A DNA stretch of 64,000 bases from Clostridiales bacterium. GTDB taxonomy: Bacteria > Bacillota > Clostridia > Christensenellales > Aristaeellaceae. Below are positions 18,087-30,369 of the stretch, in pieces. A program made the translations under genes and the position numbers. Under the pieces are notes generated by a model. The model searched no databases, was not told where the DNA came from, and saw only the letters and a program-made list of their open reading frames with translations. The stretch is from assembly GCA_017569285.1 (NCBI GenBank), contig CP069419.1, forward strand, positions 1,612,001-1,676,000, given 5' to 3'. Numbering within the stretch: position 1 is the first letter of the stretch; each line of letters starts with the position of its first letter.

Positions 18087-18294
18087 GTGCTCCCCAGGGG
18101 GAAGGAGCTGAACGTCAGCACAGTGTGCTGTCGGCGCAGCCGAAGTGAAGCGAGTTCCTCAACCGAAAGGGAGGGCAAAGCGCGCTCCAAGCGCTTTGAA
18201 CGACCATTGAGGGTGCGAAACGGGCGAAGAAGAGCCCTACAGGCGGACGAAGTACGCCCAAATCGTAACATTGTTACGATTTGCTGGGGAGCAC
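18087..18294. repeat. 208-bp non-coding element bounded by 11-bp perfect inverted repeats
   Basis: GTGCTCCCCAG (18087-18097) and CTGGGGAGCAC (18284-18294) are exact inverses. The interior is rich in hairpins, including AAATCGTAAC with GTTACGATTT (18260-18281) and GCTGTCGGCGCAGCCG-type words common in intergenic repeats of gut Firmicutes. Twelve bases of the left end (GTGCTCCCCAGG) recur directly at 18325-18336 in the 3' end of tRNA-Asn. No ORF here looks real. It may be a miniature mobile element or a structured intergenic repeat. The rest of 17947-18294 holds only the promoter of the upstream gene. Confidence 0.65.
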
Positions 18295-18320
18295 AAAAAA
18301 GCCTGATCTTTCGATCAGGC
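18295..18320 (-). terminator. Terminator of the rRNA operon
   Basis: On the minus strand, GCCTGATC pairs with GATCAGGC across a GAAA tetraloop and is followed by six T residues. It lies directly downstream of tRNA-Asn and ends the rrn transcript. Confidence 0.93.
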
Positions 18321-18327
18321 TTTAGTG

Positions 18328-18399
<72 letters not shown>

Positions 18400-18407
18400 A
18401 TATTGGA

Positions 18408-18524
<117 letters not shown>

Positions 18525-18616
18525 AATGGTGAGCTATTTATTTCCGCACCCTGACAACTGCACAGCTTTCAGATTCAAGTTTTGCCTTTTACCAATTTGT
18601 CTCAAGATCACGCGTA

Positions 18617-21511
<2,895 letters not shown>

Positions 21512-21667
21512 TTTCGTCGCTGATCCTGAGACCAATTGTTTTGTGAAAATTTACATTTTCCTTACCTCAGCAGGTCTCCCTGCTGATGCAACTGGCCTTT
21601 CCTGAATCTTTCTTCGCTGTGCAGTTGTCAAGGTGCGCTTGCCGCATTCCCGGAAAGGGAATGGGTG

Positions 21668-21741
21668 TGGGTCGCAGTGGACTCGAACCACCGACCTCCC
21701 GCTTATCAGGCGGGTGCTCTAACCGACTGAGCTAGCGACCC
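21668..21741 (-). tRNA. tRNA-Ile (anticodon GAT)
   Basis: Minus-strand cloverleaf starting GGGTCGC and ending GCGACCC plus A, with anticodon loop CTGATAA. It lies in the 16S-23S spacer, as is typical. Confidence 0.96.
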
Positions 21742-21748
21742 ACGTGAG

Positions 21749-21821
21749 TGGAGATTAGCGGGATCGAACCGCTGACCTCCTGCTTGCAAGGCAGGCGCTC
21801 TCCCAGCTGAGCTAAACCCCC
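21749..21821 (-). tRNA. tRNA-Ala (anticodon TGC)
   Basis: Minus-strand cloverleaf with acceptor GGGGGTT and AATCTCC, anticodon loop CTTGCAA giving TGC. It is the first tRNA of the 16S-23S spacer. Confidence 0.95.
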
Positions 21822-22030
21822 CACATATTCGGCACTGTATAATGCCCGCGGCTCGGCGAGCCTTGAAAACGATACAGAGTTCAAACGCGTTAAGGTCAAC
21901 AGCTTAGATGCTGCAGACATCGTTGTGTCCGCATAATCACGCTTGGCGTGTATTTTTTATAAATGAAAGATTTCTCTTTCATATCGACCTCGGTTTCGGC
22001 GTCCGCCTTTCGGCTTCCGCTTTCTCTCCC

Positions 22031-23576
<1,546 letters not shown>

Positions 23577-23735
23577 TAATCCTTAACATCTCTCGATGCT
23601 AAACTCTTTGGAATCTTCGCTGTCTTCTCTGTGCATCTCTGCACAGTTCCTTTTGTTTGCGCGTTTCTTTCTCTGTATCGTTTTCAAGGTTCGCTTCGCT
23701 CTTCCGGGGATTATCTCCCGCAGGCGAGCTTGACT

Positions 23736-23764
23736 AATATACCAAACCCTCCCCCCTTTGTCAA
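23736..23764 (-). promoter_or_regulatory. rRNA operon promoter
   Basis: Minus-strand TTGACA (23759-23764), 17 bases, TATATT (23736-23741). It is about 160 bp upstream of the mature 16S 5' end and starts just after the terminator of the TIR operon. The remaining 23577-23735 is leader that would form the 16S processing stem. Confidence 0.88.
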
Positions 23765-23786
23765 GCACTTTTTCACTGTTTTTTTG

Positions 23787-23832
23787 AGAAAAAAAGAGGC
23801 CTTCAGGCAAGGAATTTCCTTGCTTCGGCCTC
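23787..23832 (-). terminator. Terminator of the HD/SLOG/TIR operon
   Basis: On the minus strand, GAGGCC pairs with GGCCTC and an inner GCAAGGAA pairs with TTCCTTGC; seven or more T residues follow. It insulates the operon from the rRNA promoter downstream. Confidence 0.92.
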
Positions 23833-23951
23833 CCGGTCAACATGTGGGGCCCCCTGCGGAATCCCCCTCCCAATATTTAGTGGAACGTTCAGTTGGTTTC
23901 TTCCGGAATAATATTTCAAAAATCCGGAAAAAGCAACGGAAATCCGGCAGT

Positions 23952-26492
23952 TCAGTCCGGCGCAGTATACTTCCGGGCTTTCTTTACCAGCGTATCCAGA
24001 TCCGGTGTCAGCAGCCCCACATCTGCTTTCCCGTCCGGGTGCAGGACAACCGCTTCCGTAACCTCCTGATTAAATCCAACAGTAAAACCATATGTCCTGC
24101 GAGCGGATTCCGGAACCGGAATTTTCATAATCACCGCTAGGTTTTCCATGCTGATTACCGTTGCCTGCTGTTCCAGGCCGGAAAGCGTGATAAGATGCTT
24201 CCCATCTTCGGAAAACTGCAGCAGCTGGCACATCGCCCCGGTATCCAGCGTCCCCATACATTCCCCGGTCTTCAGGTCATACAGCGACAGGTTCTCCACA
24301 TATGTACCCAGTACAAGCACATCCCCGTATATGGCGGCACACAGCCGATCATAATTGGTTCCCGGAATCGTCATTACCGGTTCAGGACCTTCCTTTGCGC
24401 GGAAGATATCCACATCCTGCCCCCGGATCAGCGCCTGCCATTCCCCGTCCGGGGAAATATAGATGAAGTTACCCATAATGCCGCGGGTCGGATAAATAAG
24501 GTACTCCTCATCATTGAAGAAATACACCAGTCCCGGTTCCTCCCGCTCAACTGTAACCATATGGCCGTTCTCATCAAAGTATCCGAAACTGCTCCAGTTC
24601 CAATTGCCCATCAGCGGATAATATAAGGTTGTTGAATAAATATCGTCCGGATTATAGCTTTCACGTTGTTCTACGACCACATGCGGCAGTGCGTTTTCAT
24701 CATCCGATGGGACCAGATTGATCTGGCATCCGCCGGAACGCAGGGGCATTACCAAACGGCCTGCTGCCATGTCAAACCCATAGGATTCCCGCGATTCCCC
24801 GGAATCATAGAGTATGGTTTTGCTGCTGATCGTGTAAATCTGCACCTGCCCGTGGGAGGCAATCAGAGTATCATTGTCCGCAAATGCCAGGCCGTAAATC
24901 GTATTTGAATTGTTAAATCCATCTTTCCACACCACTTCTCCGGTAGTCGTATCATACACGGTAAAACCACTGGTTCCATGACCCGATGCCAGCAGCTTCC
25001 CATCCGGGGAAAGAACACCGCCGTATTCACTCCGCAGGGCCTCCTCCGCAGTATCCCACCTGAGATAGACGTACGCGTCTTCTCCCGTATAGCGGAAATA
25101 AGGTCCTTCGTCCGTTACGTCCAGGAAAATATTGAAGAGGCTTCCTTCAGCCGTCCGGAGGATGGTTCCGTTTTCCAGGTCCACCATCCAGATCTTTTCC
25201 CCATTCGTCCATGCGCCGCGCCGGCCGGCCCGATGGATCACCACTTCATCGAATGTACCGCCCGACAGAATGATCCCTTCCAATATTTTCAGCTCTTTGC
25301 TGAACGGATCAAACAGCCCGACCGCTTTATCTTCTGTCCGTATTACCGGAATCCGGTTGTTCACCGTGAGTTTTCCGGCAGAAATCACCCAGCCCTCGGG
25401 GATTGCTTCCCTGACCAGCTCTGTTCCGTCTTCGCTGTTATAAAGGATGATTTCCGTATCTCCTTCAACACCCTGGCAGATATACCGGCAGTCCGGGGAA
25501 AACGCGGATGCCCAGTACCGGCCAAAGTTTCGGATGGAATATAGTTTCTCTCCGGTCACGGTATTGTAAACCGGCAGGCTGCTATCCGCCTGGTGGAATG
25601 TTACCAACATTCCGTCATTACTTATGGAAGCGCTTCCATGAACAACCCCGTTGTCCTTCAGGGTGCCCAGCTGCATACCTGCATCCGGATAAATTGCTGC
25701 CTCGATTGCCGCCGCAATGGATGTATCATACCGGGTATCAAAAATCCGGCTCCCGTCATAGGCCTGCAGCGCATAGGTAAGGCCTCCCATCAGGTCACCG
25801 CCCCTGGTTGCCTGAACCGACTTCTCAATCAGCAGCTCCGTGGCGTTGCGGGCTGTCGCGTTGCGCTCCTCGGTCAGCAGCCGATTCTGGTACAAGGCAT
25901 AGATGGCAAAGCCGAGCACCACCGCCAGGACGCATGAAACCAGGGCCAGGCCCCGCCGAAGTGCCTGTTCCTTCTCCCTCTTTTTCAGGTCGTTAAAGTT
26001 CAGGTTCAGCATGCGGGCGATAATCCGCAGCTTTTCCGTCTTCAGCTGTTTTTTCAGGTTCCCGCGTACATCCGCCGCCAGCGGCTCCACTTCTTTGGTC
26101 TCTTCTTCCGCATCCTCATGTGTGATCTGCGGTGGATAGCTATCCTTCGGTTCCCCGGAAATCAGTACCGGGATAATATGGTCCTTCCGGCCCAGGCTGA
26201 TGAAATAGTCAATCTCCCGCAGGCACCAGGTGGAACCCGGCAGGTCCGGAGAGCAGATCACGATCAGCCATTCGCTTTCCTGCAGTGCTTTTTCAATGCT
26301 GGCTCCCAGGTCATCCGCCAGCGGAAGCTCGTCCTGGTCCCGGAAGCAGCGGTTCAGTTTCTTTACGCCGGTCTTTTTGCGGATATCCCCCGGGATCCGG
26401 TAGGTTTCCAGCGCCCGCTGGACAGCCTTTGCCGCTTCAATGTCCGCCGGCAGATGGCGGTAACTGATGAATGCGCTGTAGGTGTAAGCCAT
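23952..26492 (-). CDS. TIR domain protein with a transmembrane helix and a beta-propeller
   Basis: An 846-residue protein. Residues 1-115 form a TIR domain: box 1 is AFISYRH (7-13), followed by RDQDELPLADDLG (51-63), WLIVICSP (75-82) and STWCLREIDYF (87-97), in which Glu93 sits where NAD-cleaving TIR domains have their catalytic Glu. A basic/charged linker leads to one transmembrane helix (about 180-201) and then some 600 residues of WD40/quinoprotein-like repeats with recurring DG(K)-type turns and hydrophobic strands. Topology predicts a cytoplasmic TIR and an outer sensor-like propeller. It is the last gene of a three-gene operon, 21 bases after the SLOG-like gene, with a GGAGGAG site. A defence or stress-effector role is inferred; no activity is proven. 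Confidence 0.85.
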   Translation of the reverse strand: MAYTYSAFISYRHLPADIEAAKAVQRALETYRIPGDIRKKTGVKKLNRCFRDQDELPLADDLGASIEKALQESEWLIVICSPDLPGSTWCLREIDYFISLGRKDHIIPVLISGEPKDSYPPQITHEDAEEETKEVEPLAADVRGNLKKQLKTEKLRIIARMLNLNFNDLKKREKEQALRRGLALVSCVLAVVLGFAIYALYQNRLLTEERNATARNATELLIEKSVQATRGGDLMGGLTYALQAYDGSRIFDTRYDTSIAAAIEAAIYPDAGMQLGTLKDNGVVHGSASISNDGMLVTFHQADSSLPVYNTVTGEKLYSIRNFGRYWASAFSPDCRYICQGVEGDTEIILYNSEDGTELVREAIPEGWVISAGKLTVNNRIPVIRTEDKAVGLFDPFSKELKILEGIILSGGTFDEVVIHRAGRRGAWTNGEKIWMVDLENGTILRTAEGSLFNIFLDVTDEGPYFRYTGEDAYVYLRWDTAEEALRSEYGGVLSPDGKLLASGHGTSGFTVYDTTTGEVVWKDGFNNSNTIYGLAFADNDTLIASHGQVQIYTISSKTILYDSGESRESYGFDMAAGRLVMPLRSGGCQINLVPSDDENALPHVVVEQRESYNPDDIYSTTLYYPLMGNWNWSSFGYFDENGHMVTVEREEPGLVYFFNDEEYLIYPTRGIMGNFIYISPDGEWQALIRGQDVDIFRAKEGPEPVMTIPGTNYDRLCAAIYGDVLVLGTYVENLSLYDLKTGECMGTLDTGAMCQLLQFSEDGKHLITLSGLEQQATVISMENLAVIMKIPVPESARRTYGFTVGFNQEVTEAVVLHPDGKADVGLLTPDLDTLVKKARKYTAPD

Positions 26493-26513
26493 GCTTCCAC
26501 TCCTCCCGTACCC

Positions 26514-28112
26514 TCAGATGTTCAGCTCCGGTGCGTTGTCCCGCTGGTAGGAACTCCAGTTGCCGTTCTCGGTCAGTTCCTCCCGTGCCAGCAGCTCCAT
26601 CAGTTCCTCCGTCTGGCCGAACTGCTCCATCTGGGCCCCCACCGTCCGGAAGAGCGCTTCCATCTTCCGGTGGTCCGCCTTTTTCCGCTCCAGGCTCATC
26701 TTGCCGTAATAGCTGGCCAGGAAAAGCGTCCCCAACGATACCGTGCCCAGCAGGATCTTGAAAACCATCCGCCAGGTTTCAATATTCCGCACCGGAAGGG
26801 GCGGGTGCGGGGTCAGCCCGCCGCACAGCAGCTCAAACAGGATCCCGCCGAAGTACAACACCACCGCGCAGATTCCGGCCAGGTGCAGCAGCCGGTCATT
26901 CCGCATGCTCTTCCCTTCCGTCCGCTGTCCGGCTTTCTCATGGTACATCCGCTGCTTTTCCACCCAGCAGTCCCGGATGTCCCGGATCTGTTCCGGCGCC
27001 TTCCCGGCATTCAGCGCGCACATGGCGCACAGAATCCACGGGGTTTCCTGCTGCTCGGTCCAGGTCATGATCCGCTGCGTCTCGGTCCGGCTTCCCGCGT
27101 ACCGCAGGAAAAGCTGCACCCGGAGCGCCTCTGCCAGCATCCGGTACTCAATATACCTCCGGTGCTGGTCCGACCGTTTGGCCCGGTTCAGGGTCACCAT
27201 CGCGGCCAGCAGGGCGATTCCGCAGAGAAGGATCATCCAGGTCAGGTTTGCTTCATCATATAAGAGAAACGTCAGCGCGACCGCGGTGCCCAGCACCGCC
27301 AGGATTCCCATTGTCCGCCGGTATCTCCGGGCAAACAGCAGGCTCAGGCTGTCCGCCGCCTGCATTACCGCTTCCTGCTTTTTCATCACCGGATCCGCGC
27401 TTTCCGTTTCCGGCAGCAGGCTTTCCCCGCCTTCCGGCGCCGTTTCCGCCAGCCGGTTGAACTCCTCGGTTCGCTTCAGGATTTCTTCCAGTTCTTTCCA
27501 GCCGCCCAGCACATTCACGGTTCCGGTGTCCGGATCCGCGCTTCCTTCGCGGGGGGTCAGCACATGGATCACCGCCAGGTTCTCCGCCCTCCGGCACGCC
27601 ATTCCCCGCTGCGGCTTCCAGGCTCCCCGCAGCGCCGCATCCACCATGGCGGCCGTCCCGCAGTCCGACTGGTTTTCGGTTTTTCCGTCCCATAAAGCCA
27701 GCAGGATATGGCTGTGCTCCGTGATATAGAGCCCGGCCTGCCGGAACAGGGCATCCCGGTCCTTTTCTTCCGCTTCTCCTGCTTCCGCGGGTATGGTGAT
27801 GACCGACTGGGCCCGTTCCAGCTGCCAGCGCAGCCGGGCCAGTTCCTTCGGCTCAAAATCCTTTTCATATACCGCCTGTTCCATCGGGAGAACCGCCCGC
27901 AGCGAAACCCCTACCTCCTCCGCCGCTTCCGCGCAAAGCAGGTCCGCGCCCTGGGCCAGGGAGCACAGCATCACCATCGGCGTATGCGGGCAGCGGGTTC
28001 GGAGCTTGGTCAGCTCCCGCTTCACCGCATCCCGCAGCGCAAGGGTATCCCGCATCCGTGGATTCAGGTGCCCGGTGATTCCGATTGTCAGCGGTATCTT
28101 CTTTTCGTTCAT
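26514..28112 (-). CDS. SLOG-like Rossmann domain fused to four transmembrane helices
   Basis: The N-terminal 200 residues begin with LTIGITGH and continue with a LCSLAQGADLLCAEAA motif, a pattern of the SLOG/DprA-LOG superfamily of nucleotide-binding Rossmann folds. Two hydrophobic helices (about 267-312), a basic cytoplasmic segment and two more helices (about 404-425 and 447-470) follow, resembling the SLATT-type membrane effectors that accompany SLOG sensors in conflict systems. The ATG at 28112 has GGGAG upstream and fits the domain start; a GTG at 28154 overlapping the previous stop codon by four bases is the alternative. A nucleotide-gated membrane effector is inferred. Confidence 0.75.
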   Translation of the reverse strand: MNEKKIPLTIGITGHLNPRMRDTLALRDAVKRELTKLRTRCPHTPMVMLCSLAQGADLLCAEAAEEVGVSLRAVLPMEQAVYEKDFEPKELARLRWQLERAQSVITIPAEAGEAEEKDRDALFRQAGLYITEHSHILLALWDGKTENQSDCGTAAMVDAALRGAWKPQRGMACRRAENLAVIHVLTPREGSADPDTGTVNVLGGWKELEEILKRTEEFNRLAETAPEGGESLLPETESADPVMKKQEAVMQAADSLSLLFARRYRRTMGILAVLGTAVALTFLLYDEANLTWMILLCGIALLAAMVTLNRAKRSDQHRRYIEYRMLAEALRVQLFLRYAGSRTETQRIMTWTEQQETPWILCAMCALNAGKAPEQIRDIRDCWVEKQRMYHEKAGQRTEGKSMRNDRLLHLAGICAVVLYFGGILFELLCGGLTPHPPLPVRNIETWRMVFKILLGTVSLGTLFLASYYGKMSLERKKADHRKMEALFRTVGAQMEQFGQTEELMELLAREELTENGNWSSYQRDNAPELNI

Positions 28113-28150
28113 ATGCTCCCGTCCCATCTCTCCGGCGTTGCGGCGTTCTG

Positions 28151-30187
28151 TCACTTCAGTCGGTAAATGCGGACTCCGTCATATTTTTTCAGCAGCCGCA
28201 GCAGGCTGTTGAAAGGCAGGGAATCCTTCCCCTGCACCTCCGGCGGCAGGGTGGAATAATGCTTCAGGATTTTCTCGTCACTGCTTCCCGCCGGCAGGGT
28301 ATTCCAGTGCATGCGCAGCTGCTCCCGCAGGTCGGCTTTTACGCTGTCATCCGCGCCGGGAATCAGCGTTTCATATCGGTCCCCGGCGCTCCAGCCCATC
28401 ATCTCATGGTCCCGCACCCAGCGCAGGTGCTCCAGCGGCGCGATGGCTTCGGCCATCTCCGGGGTAAACCGGCCCAGCATCTCATAGTCCACCGGCTGGT
28501 CCGTATAGAAGCAGCCGATTGCGTTCAGGTGCCGGTCAAAAGCCCGGACCTGGTTGATATTGCTGATTTTGTATTCCAGTGAAAGGCTGTTGAAATCCTT
28601 CTCCATCTTTTCCGGGGAAACGCTGCTGGTCCGGCCGCTGTACAGGTAGCGGCTGTGCAGCGCCACCGCGAAATTATAAATATGAAGGAAATTGCTCGTG
28701 GAAAGATAGGTATGCTTTTCCCGGTAATCCGCCCTGCGCGTCATGCAGGAAACCGTCAGCGGGCATTTCTCCAGGTCCACAATCTGCCGGATATCCCGGG
28801 TAAAGCGCTGTCCCTTCTCCGCCATGTCACTGTAAGCCTTCAGCCGCGGCATGGTTTTGGGGTTTCCGTCTTCCTTTTCCCACGTATCGTACAGCTTTTC
28901 ATATGCCCGGATCTTGTCCTGCTCTGCTTGGTCATAATAATACTTTGCGCGGATTTTCTGACCGGCGAAGGAGAAATCCACAGCCATCGGATGCAGCTCA
29001 TCCCGGGAATTCCGCCCGTATGCCGTCCGGTCCCAGCACTGCAGCTCATCGCAGAGCATCAGCAGCCAGGCCAGCGGATGCAGCTCCGCCTTCAGCGGCG
29101 CCTTCAGGTCGTCGGTTTTGTAGCCGACGATTGCGAACTTGAACAGGCTGTTGTGCAGCATGATGGCCGACAGCGCGTCAATATGGTACTTTTCGATTTT
29201 TTCCGCCTTCAGGATCCTGGCGAGCTCCTGGAACAGCCGCCCGGCGCTGAAGAACGCATGGTCCATATAGTAGTTGTTTTCCTCCGGACTTCCTGCCTTA
29301 CTGCGGATTCTCCGGTCCATCTCCGCTTCCGTAAATCCATAGGCGGCTCCCAGCTTTTCGGTGATCACGGCCGCCAGCAGCTCCGTCACATCCCCGAAGG
29401 CACGGTTGTGATACAGCGTTTTCAGCTTTTCCCGTTCCGCATCCTCAATCCGGATCAGCGGATAAACATTCCGGTAGGCGATATATACGCTCTCCGGCCC
29501 GCGCTTTTTCCGGTCCACCTCGAAGTAGGCCAGGATTTGTTCAAAGGGAATCTCGAACGGATATCCGACGTCATGGAACAGTGCCGTCAGTCCCCAGTAT
29601 TCCAGGAATGCACAGGCGCTCGCGTGTCCCCGGCCTTCGTCCGCAAATCCGTAGTACCGGCTGAACACCTGCCGAAACCATGCGTTCGTCTCATAGATCG
29701 CCAGCCCCAGTGCAAAAACATACACCGAGTGGGAGTAATGGTCCCGGTGGCTCATCAGCAGGGAGGATGCGTTGGATTCAAACTCGGAAAGCAGCTCCAC
29801 CATGGACTGGCTCTTTCCACCCTCCCCGATGAACATCTCGATGAACGCGTAATACACCGTATAGGCGTCCTCCGCCACGCCGGAGTCAATGAACTTCGCC
29901 ATTTCATTTTTCAGGCACAGCCGGTCCAGGTCCATCTGCATGTTGTACGGGATCTGCCCGGGCCGCAGGCTTCTTCCGGAATACTTCCGTTCTGTCCGCT
30001 CCGTTTTTTCCTTTTCCGTGTCATGGCGGAGCCCGGTGCAGCGCCTGTCCAGGAAGCGCAGCACGGCGCTCTTCAGGTCCATGCCCCGCGCTTCCCCGTC
30101 AAAAGACGCCGGAAGGAACGGCCCCAGGTCCTCCCCGAAGCGTTTCCGGTTCTGTCTGCGCATTTTTTCAATTGCCGTATAACTCAT
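28151..30187 (-). CDS. HD-domain protein with a C-terminal RyR domain
   Basis: A 678-residue soluble protein and the first gene of the three-gene operon. An HD-phosphohydrolase-like region has clustered His at 147, 150 and 153 followed by LFHDVGYPFE with His205-Asp206. The second half ends with EHLRWVRDHEMMGW (586-599), matching the RyR (ryanodine-receptor repeat) pattern of a His/Trp pair and a GW; prokaryotic RyR domains are predicted ligand-binding modules. The ATG is preceded by GGGAGGG. HD domains of this kind hydrolyse or sometimes sense nucleotides. Whether this one makes, removes or senses the signal read by its neighbours is unknown. Confidence 0.78.
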   Translation of the reverse strand: MSYTAIEKMRRQNRKRFGEDLGPFLPASFDGEARGMDLKSAVLRFLDRRCTGLRHDTEKEKTERTERKYSGRSLRPGQIPYNMQMDLDRLCLKNEMAKFIDSGVAEDAYTVYYAFIEMFIGEGGKSQSMVELLSEFESNASSLLMSHRDHYSHSVYVFALGLAIYETNAWFRQVFSRYYGFADEGRGHASACAFLEYWGLTALFHDVGYPFEIPFEQILAYFEVDRKKRGPESVYIAYRNVYPLIRIEDAEREKLKTLYHNRAFGDVTELLAAVITEKLGAAYGFTEAEMDRRIRSKAGSPEENNYYMDHAFFSAGRLFQELARILKAEKIEKYHIDALSAIMLHNSLFKFAIVGYKTDDLKAPLKAELHPLAWLLMLCDELQCWDRTAYGRNSRDELHPMAVDFSFAGQKIRAKYYYDQAEQDKIRAYEKLYDTWEKEDGNPKTMPRLKAYSDMAEKGQRFTRDIRQIVDLEKCPLTVSCMTRRADYREKHTYLSTSNFLHIYNFAVALHSRYLYSGRTSSVSPEKMEKDFNSLSLEYKISNINQVRAFDRHLNAIGCFYTDQPVDYEMLGRFTPEMAEAIAPLEHLRWVRDHEMMGWSAGDRYETLIPGADDSVKADLREQLRMHWNTLPAGSSDEKILKHYSTLPPEVQGKDSLPFNSLLRLLKKYDGVRIYRLK

Positions 30188-30247
30188 GCAATATCCCTCC
30201 CGGGGTTTTCATGATGGTTGTTGCTGTGTCCGGTTTTCGTTTGGGTT

Positions 30248-30277
30248 ATTATATCATACTGTTTGAATGCTTGTCAT
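30248..30277 (-). promoter_or_regulatory. Promoter of the HD/SLOG/TIR operon
   Basis: Minus-strand ATGACA (30272-30277), 18 bases, and a perfect TATAAT (30248-30253), about 60 bp upstream of the first ATG. No other strong promoter is seen inside the operon. Confidence 0.75.
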
Positions 30278-30295
30278 CTGCCCGTTTTCCGTTTA

Positions 30296-30324
30296 TGGAC
30301 AAGCGGGCCTTTCCCTGTTAGAAT
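30296..30324 (+). promoter_or_regulatory. Promoter for the rRNA methyltransferase gene
   Basis: TGGACA (30296-30301), 17 bases, TAGAAT (30319-30324). Transcription would start near 30331, back to back with the promoter of the TIR operon. Confidence 0.7.
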
Positions 30325-30369
30325 TGACCCGGAAATCATTTGCGGAAACAGCGGAAAGGCGGGATCCCT

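Noticed and set aside
23952-30187. Calling the three-gene operon a known CBASS or Thoeris system
   Set aside because: There is no cGAS/CD-NTase-like gene and no ThsA-like gene in the operon, so those names are not supported.
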